DNA from: Clostridium sp.
GTDB taxonomy: Bacteria; Bacteroidota; Bacteroidia; Bacteroidales; Bacteroidaceae
DNA length: 64,000 bases
Reading direction: 5' to 3'
NCBI GenBank assembly: GCA_023663705.1
Contig: JAMPGY010000002.1
Span: 175,615-239,614 of the forward strand
The position numbers and the translations under genes were made by a program. Shown here piece after piece: positions 36,514 to 43,301 of the stretch; position 1 is the first letter of the stretch; every line of letters starts with the position of its first letter. The notes beneath the pieces are model-generated. The model was not told where the DNA came from. It searched no databases and was given only the letters and a program-made list of their open reading frames with translations.

Positions 36514-37692
36514 ATGAAAAGCAAGTGGCAACAGGCGCTCATGCAGCGCAAGACTGTCGAGGGTGTTATCTTCATCATCGTTTTCTTCACCGTTTTTTCT
36601 TATATCGGAGGTCGTATGGGACTATCCAACATGCTGAACACCATAATGAATACGGCTCACGACCTGCTGCTGCAAACGGTTTTCTATCTGATGGGAGTCG
36701 TCGTGTTGTCCGGCGCATTGAGCAAATTGTTCACAGAGTTTGGTGTGGTGCGCATCCTGCAATTCCTGTTCGGTCCGTTGATGCGTCCCCTGTTCCGTCT
36801 GCCCGGTGTTGCGGTTCTCGGATCCATCATGGCCTTTCTGTCAGACAATCCGGCCGTGCTGACATTGGCGCAGGATCAGCACTACAACAAGTATTTCCGC
36901 AAATACGAGCTACTGTCCTTTGTCAACTACGGTACAGCTTTCGGCATGGGACTGATTGTCTTCATGTTCATGCTCGGAAAAGGCTATGCCGTCGAACCGT
37001 TTATCGGACTCGTAGGAGCTATGATCGGCTGCATCCTGTCCACCCGCCTGTTTCAGTATCTATTGTTGAAGAAAGACCCCGGCTATAACGAAATGATGCC
37101 CCAGCCCGAAGAAGAAAGACCTGCCGGAAGTCACGAGGAGAAGCGCACACAGATGATACAAGCCAAAGAGAGTATATTCATCCGTTTTCTGAATGCCTTG
37201 CTGGATGGAGGAAAAAGCGGAGTGGAGTTGGGATTGGCCATCATTCCCGGTGTGATCATCATCTCTACAGCGGTTTTCCTGCTCACCTTCGGTCCGGGTG
37301 CGGACGGGGTGTATGACGGATCGGCCTATCAGGGCATACAGCTGTTGCCCCGCATGGCCGGTAAGATCAATTTCATTTTCGACTGGCTGTTCGGTTTCAA
37401 GAATGCCGAGCTGGTGGCTTTCCCCATCACTTCGCTGGGGGCTGTGGGTGCCGCATTGGGTCAGGTGCCCCGCTTTATTGCCGAAGGACTGCTGGATGGA
37501 AATGCCGTGGCTGTGTTCACTGCCATGGGTATCAGCTGGAGCGGATTCTTCTCCACCTATTCGGCCATCTTCGACGCCATCGGTTATCGTCAACTCACAT
37601 CCCAGGCGATTACAGTGCATCTGCTCTGCGGACTGCTGGCCGGCATATTCGCCCACTTGCTCTATTTGCTCTACAGCGGTCTTGTCTGCTGA
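36514..37692 (+). CDS. Gate-domain (nucleoside recognition/spore maturation-like) membrane protein
   Basis: A 392-residue polytopic inner-membrane protein with about eight to ten hydrophobic segments. It resembles the Gate-domain superfamily (nucleoside recognition, spore maturation A/B) and membrane proteins annotated as CD0519/CD1768 family. Two related halves are suggested by LSDNPAVLTLAQDQHYNKYF in the first half and ELVAFPITSLGAVGAALGQ in the second, joined by a charged cytosolic linker (about 190-225, PQPEEERPAGSHEEKR). The transported substrate is unknown. It is a single gene between gapA and the DXS-like gene, with its own -7 box. Confidence 0.75.
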   Translation: MKSKWQQALMQRKTVEGVIFIIVFFTVFSYIGGRMGLSNMLNTIMNTAHDLLLQTVFYLMGVVVLSGALSKLFTEFGVVRILQFLFGPLMRPLFRLPGVAVLGSIMAFLSDNPAVLTLAQDQHYNKYFRKYELLSFVNYGTAFGMGLIVFMFMLGKGYAVEPFIGLVGAMIGCILSTRLFQYLLLKKDPGYNEMMPQPEEERPAGSHEEKRTQMIQAKESIFIRFLNALLDGGKSGVELGLAIIPGVIIISTAVFLLTFGPGADGVYDGSAYQGIQLLPRMAGKINFIFDWLFGFKNAELVAFPITSLGAVGAALGQVPRFIAEGLLDGNAVAVFTAMGISWSGFFSTYSAIFDAIGYRQLTSQAITVHLLCGLLAGIFAHLLYLLYSGLVC

Positions 37693-37791
37693 CAGGCCGT
37701 TCCGGCAGTTTTTATTCCTGCCGGATATACATTCCGTAATTACGGTAAGTTAATCAGTAATTCACATAAACGCCGATTCATAATATTGAAG

Positions 37792-37799
37792 TACTTTTG
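37792..37799 (+). promoter_or_regulatory. Putative -7 promoter element for the DXS-like gene
   Basis: TACTTTTG matches TAnnTTTG 34 bases before the ATG at 37834; no clear -33 box. Confidence 0.42.
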
Positions 37800-37833
37800 T
37801 ATATTCGAAAAAAAACAATAAGCTATCAATAAT

Positions 37834-39588
37834 ATGGAATTGAAAGACATCCATTCCCCCAAAGACATAAAGGGGCTCTCCACGGCAGAATTGACCGACC
37901 TATCGAACCAACTGCGCGATGCTCTGCTCGCCAAACTCAGTGCACACGGCGGACATACCGGTCCCAACCTTGGAATGGTGGAAGCCACTGTGGCTCTACA
38001 TTATGTGTTTAACGCTCCGGAAGACAAGATTGTGTTCGACGTCTCCCATCAGAGTTATGTTCACAAGATGCTCACCGGACGCATAGAGGCCTTCATAAAT
38101 CCGGAGCATTACGATGATGTCACCGGCTACACTTGTCCCAAGGAGAGCCCGTATGACCTGTTTGAGATCGGGCACACATCCACTTCGGTTGCCCTTGCGG
38201 CCGGAATAGCCAAATCGCGTGATCTGCAGGGTGGGCATGAGAATGTAGTCGCTGTGATAGGTGACGGTTCGCTCAGTGGCGGCGAAGCCTTTGAAGCCCT
38301 TAATTTTGTGGCGGAATTCGGTACGAACTTCATCGTTGTGGTCAACGATAATGACATGTCCATTGCAGAAAATCATGGAGGACTGTATGCCGACCTTCGC
38401 CGTCTGCGCGAGAGCAACGGTGCGTCGGGCACCAACTATTTTAAATCGTTGGACTTGGACTATCGCTATGTGGCATGCGGTAATGATGTGGAGGAATTGA
38501 TACGCGTTTTCAAGGAGGTCAAGGACATCGACCATCCGGTGGTGGTGCACATCGTCACTCAAAAGGGTAAGGGGTTTGCACCGGCGGAGAAAAATCGTGA
38601 GCAGTATCACTTTTGCGGAGCATTCGACATGCCTTCGGGCCATCCTGTTCATGTGAGCAGCGCACCCTCTTATCAGGACATCACCACGCTTCATCTCATA
38701 GAGATGGCCAAGCAAGATTCCAGTGTGGCGGTTATCACGGCAGGTACGCCGGGAGCTATAGGTTTCACGCCCGACCGACGCGAACAGATGGGACACCAGT
38801 TTATCGATGTCGGCATTGCGGAACAAGGCGCGGTGGCTCTTGCCTCCGGATTGGCCAAGGGAGGTGCCAAACCGTTTTTCGGTGTGGTAAGTTCGTTTAT
38901 CCAGCGTTCCTACGACCAGCTTTCTCAGGATGTGGCCATCAACAACACCCCGATTGTGATCGGTCTGTTCTATGCTTCGATGTACGGCATGAACGATGTC
39001 ACCCATCTCGGATGGTTCGACATCGCCCTCATCAGCAACATTCCGGGTTTCGTCTTTCTGGCGCCTACCTGTAAGGAGGAATATCTGGCCATGCTCGACT
39101 GGGCGATGAAGCAGACGGATCATCCCGTGGCCATACGCATGCCGGGTATGAAAGTGATTGAGTCGGGCAAGGAGTTCCCCACAGATTATTCCGAGCTCAA
39201 CCGGTTCTCCGTCACCCGCCAAGGCAGGGAGGTGGCCATCATCGCCGCCGGATCGTTCTATCCGCTTGGCGAACAGACGGCAGACATGCTTTTCGCACAG
39301 GGGGTGGCTCCCACGCTGGTGAATCCCCGCTTTTTGAGCGGCGTGGACGAACCTTTGCTCAGAGAACTCGAAAAAAATCACCGGCTTGTCATCACGCTCG
39401 AAGATGGTGTGCTCGACGGTGGATTCGGCGAGAAGATTGCGCGCTTCTATGGTACGCGTGATATGAAAGTGAAATGCTACGGATTGAAGAAAGAATTTGC
39501 CGACCGCTATGATGTTCAGCAACTTGCCGAAGCATGTCATCTGACGCCTACCCGGATTGCGGAAGATGTGCTTGGCATATTAGGATGA
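37834..39588 (+). CDS. 1-deoxy-D-xylulose-5-phosphate synthase-like enzyme
   Basis: A 584-residue thiamine-diphosphate enzyme of the DXS/transketolase family. The TPP-binding segment runs from GDGSLSGGEAFEALN to VVVNDNDMSIAENHGGLY. The N-terminal HGGHTGPNLGMVEATVALHY and VSHQSYVHKMLTGR replace the canonical DXS sequences (HxGGHxGssLG and VGHQaYxHKilTGR), and DVGIAEQGAVALASGLA holds the conserved pyrimidine-domain Glu. DXS proper is about 620-640 residues, so this is a short, divergent form. It may be a paralogue with a related pyruvate-dependent carboligation; whether the genome also has a canonical dxs cannot be seen here. A strong terminator hairpin follows. Confidence 0.85.
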   Translation: MELKDIHSPKDIKGLSTAELTDLSNQLRDALLAKLSAHGGHTGPNLGMVEATVALHYVFNAPEDKIVFDVSHQSYVHKMLTGRIEAFINPEHYDDVTGYTCPKESPYDLFEIGHTSTSVALAAGIAKSRDLQGGHENVVAVIGDGSLSGGEAFEALNFVAEFGTNFIVVVNDNDMSIAENHGGLYADLRRLRESNGASGTNYFKSLDLDYRYVACGNDVEELIRVFKEVKDIDHPVVVHIVTQKGKGFAPAEKNREQYHFCGAFDMPSGHPVHVSSAPSYQDITTLHLIEMAKQDSSVAVITAGTPGAIGFTPDRREQMGHQFIDVGIAEQGAVALASGLAKGGAKPFFGVVSSFIQRSYDQLSQDVAINNTPIVIGLFYASMYGMNDVTHLGWFDIALISNIPGFVFLAPTCKEEYLAMLDWAMKQTDHPVAIRMPGMKVIESGKEFPTDYSELNRFSVTRQGREVAIIAAGSFYPLGEQTADMLFAQGVAPTLVNPRFLSGVDEPLLRELEKNHRLVITLEDGVLDGGFGEKIARFYGTRDMKVKCYGLKKEFADRYDVQQLAEACHLTPTRIAEDVLGILG

Positions 39589-39636
39589 TTAGCAGCGCAG
39601 TATAAGTAGTTGAACAACACACGTTGCTGTGAAATT

Positions 39637-39866
39637 CTGCCGGACGCGTACGTAAGTTCCTTATGTACGCGTCCGGGAACTTTTTCAGTACACGTACCGA
39701 AGCTTCTTATGTACACGTACCGAAGCTTCTTATGTACACGTACCGAAGCTTCTTATGTACACGTACCGAAGCTTCTTATGTACACGTACTGAAGCACCTT
39801 ATGTACACGTACTGAAGCACCTTATGTACACGTACTGAGACTTCTTATTTACATGTACATAGAACC
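39637..39866. repeat. 23-bp tandem repeat family A, island 2
   Basis: About ten consecutive 23-bp units start at 39637, 39660, 39683, 39706 and so on to 39844. The commonest form is CTTATGTACACGTACCGAAG plus CTT; four successive units (39683-39774) are almost identical and later ones drift. The GTACACGTAC core is palindrome-like. There are no spacers between units. Confidence 0.92.
39640..39685 (+). terminator. Intrinsic terminator after the DXS-like gene
   Basis: A perfect 12-bp stem (CCGGACGCGTAC, 39640-39651, with 39665-39676) is followed by GAAC and five T. It coincides with the first units of the 23-bp tandem array, so the array may have grown from or into the terminator. Confidence 0.8.
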
Positions 39867-39972
39867 ATCGTTGTCACAGCGATGTAAAAACGCGGTTTGT
39901 CTCTTCCACCTGTATAGTCACCTGTGCAAATCCTGCATGCCGCATTCCAAACCGGCTTGTTCACAAATATGC

Positions 39973-40392
39973 TTCAATGGTTCAAACTATTTGTAAATCA
40001 GTCACAAAAGGTTCATTTTCCCTTCATGAAAACTTCACATAAGGTTCAGAATAGAAAAAATGAACCATTTGTCATTGATAATCAACGAGAAAAGGTTCAG
40101 CGGTTGCATGATCAACTATTTGGGGCTGTGGGATGATATATGATGGGTTAATCATATAGGCAAACCTATGGCTTACCAAGCCGCTTACCTATGGCTTATC
40201 AAACCGCTTACCTATGGCTTGTCAAGTCGCTTGCCTATGGCTTACCAAGCCGCTTACCTATGGCTTATCAAGCCGCTTGCTATTCACTCGAAACGCCTCT
40301 CCTCCGATGGAAGGACTGAAACATTGCTGAATGTTTCATGAAAGGAGAGTGAACCTTTTGTGACTGATTTACAAATAGTTTGAACCATTGAA
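39973..40392. repeat. Inverted-repeat-bounded element, copy 2
   Basis: Perfect 43-bp inverted repeats (39973-40015 and 40350-40392) start with TTCAATGGTTCAAAC at both outer ends. Imperfect pairing extends about 25 bp further inward (CCTTCATGAAA on the left with CTTTCATGAAA on the right). Compared with copy 1, four arm positions differ and all four differ in both arms, keeping the pairing. A degenerate arm-like sequence lies at about 40061-40099. The interior carries the family B repeats. Confidence 0.7.
40165..40279. repeat. 23-bp tandem repeat family B, island 2
   Basis: Five units begin at 40165, 40188, 40211, 40234 and 40257, each of the form CCTATGGCTTACCAAGCCGC plus TTA or TTG. Units one and four are identical; others differ by two to four bases. 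The core is the reverse complement of the family B core in island 1. Confidence 0.92.
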
Positions 40393-40454
40393 TGATTTTT
40401 TGAAACAACTTGTTTCCGTAGGGTACATGTTGAATTTCATTCGACCGGAAGGGG

Positions 40455-43226
40455 TTATTTCGAGAGTAACGGTTGCGGTGTTTCCACTTCCGGACAACGG
40501 AAACTCTTCCCGCCTATCTTGATGCGACAGGGGCGGGTGGACGTATACTCCCACGCCCCGTTGCGCCGGTAGAGTGTGACAGTGGCCGGCTGTTCACTGC
40601 GGATACACACCTCATCGGTCTGCAGGAAAGTTCCGTCGCCCATGAAGCAACGGATGGAACCGGAAGTGTGATTGCGGGTCACCACCGTATATTCGGCCGT
40701 GGTTCGTATGTCCGCATAGCATAGTTGAGTACGCTCTCCGGTCTGCGCAAGATGAAAGTCCGTACGTCCGGTCTTTCCGTTCACCTTTATGCCGACACCA
40801 TTATCCGTTCTTCCATCCGGATGAAAGAATTCTACAGAAGAAATACTTCCGGCCTCTGTCTGACTGGAAGGTTCAAACACAGTGACAAACGGATGTGTCC
40901 ATGCCTCTCCGTGCTGACGGGCAATGTAAGTCAGGGTGGGGCTGCCCTTGATGGGGTAAGGCATGGACTTGTCGCGGCTCAGTCCCTCCGTCTCCGGACT
41001 CAATGCCCGGTAGATGGTGCGCCGGGGCATACCCTGTTGCCAAAGCGTCATGTACAGGTCGCCGGTAGAATCGGCCGGATGGATGGTGAATCGGGCACGT
41101 ATGTCGCACTCTGTCTCCACACGTTGCTGAGCGTAGATGTAAGAGTAAGCATAAAGGTGAGCACCGGCAAAACTCAATTCCTCGGTGGGCACGAAATTCA
41201 GGGAGGTACCATCCGAGGCCGTCACTTCCAGTTCCTGTCCCAGATTATGATAGAACCAATCGTGCATACGGTCGCCTCCCTCTGCCTTGCGGCTGCGGAA
41301 GATGTCCACGTAATAGCCGTTGCCATCCTCCGTGTCCACCATGCTGAGCAGACGCTGCTGGTCGGCCTGCGTCTCCGGTTCGCGGAAGGCCACCTGCGCA
41401 TAACTGATCCCACGGGCATAGTCGGGCGAGAGCAGATGGCGCCGCTCTGCCGTGGTGGGGGCAGGATAGGCATGGAGCAGTCTGAAGGCATGGTTGCTCT
41501 TCATGACGGGATAGGACGAAACACCGTCCACACACACCGTGTTGTGACTGGGAAACTGACTGTAGTATTCCAGATAGTCAAGACCGGAATAAAGCGATTG
41601 ACCGATGCCGGCATCCGGAGCCAGCACCGTTCCCTTGCCATACAGTTCAACGGAGATTCCATTGGCATGCTGGTGGTTGCCCTCGCTGCCGTTGAGCGAG
41701 AACATCAGACTGTGCTGGGCATCCATTCCGTTGCGTTGCACCAGCCAACTGACATTGGGGGCATAAAATGTGGGACTGACATATTCCTCCATACGTCCGG
41801 GCCTGCCGGTCGTGTCGGGAAGAAAGGTGTCGCCGATGAACAGATTGCGATAGTCCGGACGATCGGAGAGCCGGACTGTATGTTCCGTCCCCCATGCCGG
41901 ATCCAGGCAGCGGAGCAATGCGGTGAAACGCTGCTCCTGATCCCTCTTCCCGTGCTGACGGGCATTGCGGATGAGATGTTCAAACAAATCAGTACGCAGG
42001 AAATGGGGATGCGTATCCCCAAAACCCACGATTTTGCGGTTGGGGAAGCAATATTGAGGCAGTGCGGAGGCAGCTTGGGTAAGAACGGGAATTTCGGCGA
42101 TCAGGTCGCGGTTGAGACGGCGGTCGAAATCGAGAGCAAAAAGCAGGAAATCGTTCACCACATTGACACTGTATCCGGGGCATTCGCTCCAGATGCCCGT
42201 GGCATCGTCGAAACCGTAGCGGGCCAATGTCTTCAGGCTCCACTGACGAAGGGTGCTGTCGTTGACCACCGCATTCAGATAATAGTCCGATCCGCGACGG
42301 TCGGCATACGCCGTGTCCGGTTCGAGAATCAAAGCGATGTCGAAGATAAAACGCGCCTGGATGATATCCCAGTTATTGTGAGGCACTCCATTGCGGATGA
42401 TGGTGTCGGCCAACTTCCGGAAGGCATCGGCATAGAGTGTCATCTTGTCGCTCCGGTGCAGAAGCAGATAGTTGTAGAGAAAGTCGTAACAAGGTGTGAG
42501 CTGGCCGACAATATCCTCGTGTATCACCTCAAACGAGGTCATGCCCACCAAGGTCTGCTGATGTCCGTGATTCAGATCAACAGGCAGATTGCGGTGGTAG
42601 AGTCCGGTCAGGTAGGTGTCAAACACATCGGCAGCCAAGGCACCGTATTTCTCCTCTCCGGTGAGCCACCACAGGAAAGCCGCATCCTTGGCAACGGCCA
42701 TGATGTCCACATTTCCGGAGTGTATCTGAGTGCCTGTCTTGGCAATATCCACCCATTGAAGCGGGTTGCCTTCCGCATGACGGTTGTGCATCAGCACACC
42801 TTGCCTTTCATCGGCATAGGGGATACGAAGGTCGATTGAAGGTCGGGCATATGCCGTGGCATGAGAACGTGTGCCGCCAAACATGACAGTGGGCACCGGT
42901 GCAGTGTCACCTCCCGTGTGACTGAAAGTCTCACCTTTTATATACACATCGGTAGCCCGTGTCTTCCAGTTCATGTAGAGGCGTGAACTCAGGTAGTGTG
43001 CCTCACGGTCGGCATATTGATCCACTCTGTGCCGAAGTCCTTCTATCACACGAGCCACACGTTCGTCGGTCTGCATGCTTTGCAGTATCAGGGTTCGCTG
43101 TGCATCAGTGGCCTCCACCCGGGGGTGCTTCATCCCGCCTGCCGCTCTTGTTACGGTCGGCAGACAGAAGGAGGTCACACTCAAGGCGATCGCGATGCAG
43201 GAAAGGTATACGGGCGTTACTCTCAT
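40455..43226 (-). CDS. Secreted heparinase II/III-family protein, probable polysaccharide lyase
   Basis: A 923-residue protein with a signal peptide (cut near residue 28). The arrangement is that of heparinase II/III-like lyases: an alpha/alpha toroid (about 60-450, with NNWDIIQARFIFDIALIL and GIWSECPGYSVNVVNDFLL) followed by a beta-sandwich region beginning near SLNGSEGNHQHANGISVELY, the typical core of the heparinase II/III domain. A C-terminal all-beta region follows. Members cleave uronic-acid-containing glycans (heparan sulfate, alginate and others) by beta-elimination; the substrate here is not evident. The gene sits 75 bp downstream of lptD on the same strand and next to repeat island 2. 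No SusCD pair is adjacent. Confidence 0.85.
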   Translation of the reverse strand: MRVTPVYLSCIAIALSVTSFCLPTVTRAAGGMKHPRVEATDAQRTLILQSMQTDERVARVIEGLRHRVDQYADREAHYLSSRLYMNWKTRATDVYIKGETFSHTGGDTAPVPTVMFGGTRSHATAYARPSIDLRIPYADERQGVLMHNRHAEGNPLQWVDIAKTGTQIHSGNVDIMAVAKDAAFLWWLTGEEKYGALAADVFDTYLTGLYHRNLPVDLNHGHQQTLVGMTSFEVIHEDIVGQLTPCYDFLYNYLLLHRSDKMTLYADAFRKLADTIIRNGVPHNNWDIIQARFIFDIALILEPDTAYADRRGSDYYLNAVVNDSTLRQWSLKTLARYGFDDATGIWSECPGYSVNVVNDFLLFALDFDRRLNRDLIAEIPVLTQAASALPQYCFPNRKIVGFGDTHPHFLRTDLFEHLIRNARQHGKRDQEQRFTALLRCLDPAWGTEHTVRLSDRPDYRNLFIGDTFLPDTTGRPGRMEEYVSPTFYAPNVSWLVQRNGMDAQHSLMFSLNGSEGNHQHANGISVELYGKGTVLAPDAGIGQSLYSGLDYLEYYSQFPSHNTVCVDGVSSYPVMKSNHAFRLLHAYPAPTTAERRHLLSPDYARGISYAQVAFREPETQADQQRLLSMVDTEDGNGYYVDIFRSRKAEGGDRMHDWFYHNLGQELEVTASDGTSLNFVPTEELSFAGAHLYAYSYIYAQQRVETECDIRARFTIHPADSTGDLYMTLWQQGMPRRTIYRALSPETEGLSRDKSMPYPIKGSPTLTYIARQHGEAWTHPFVTVFEPSSQTEAGSISSVEFFHPDGRTDNGVGIKVNGKTGRTDFHLAQTGERTQLCYADIRTTAEYTVVTRNHTSGSIRCFMGDGTFLQTDEVCIRSEQPATVTLYRRNGAWEYTSTRPCRIKIGGKSFRCPEVETPQPLLSK

Positions 43227-43301
43227 ACGACAGATATGTTTTGCTTTACTTTACTGATGCGTATACGGGCGAACAGCGTATAATCCCCATCCCGAGGCGG
43301 C

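Larger units (their letters stand above)
39589..40454. other. Gene-free repeat island 2
   Basis: No coding sequence is supported. The stretch holds a terminator, the 23-bp family A array (39637-39866) and the 420-bp inverted-repeat element (39973-40392), which itself encloses the family B array (40165-40279). The same three components make up island 1 near 4.4-6.9 kb. Confidence 0.7.

Noticed and set aside
37996-39540. 514-codon open frame opposite the DXS-like gene
   Set aside because: Antisense shadow of a conserved enzyme with an intact TPP motif on the plus strand.
39637-40279. CRISPR array
   Set aside because: The 23-bp units are head to tail with no unique spacers, and no cas genes are nearby.
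40725-42839. 704-codon open frame on the plus strand opposite the heparinase-like gene
   Set aside because: Antisense shadow: the minus-strand frame has a signal peptide and family motifs; the plus frame does not.
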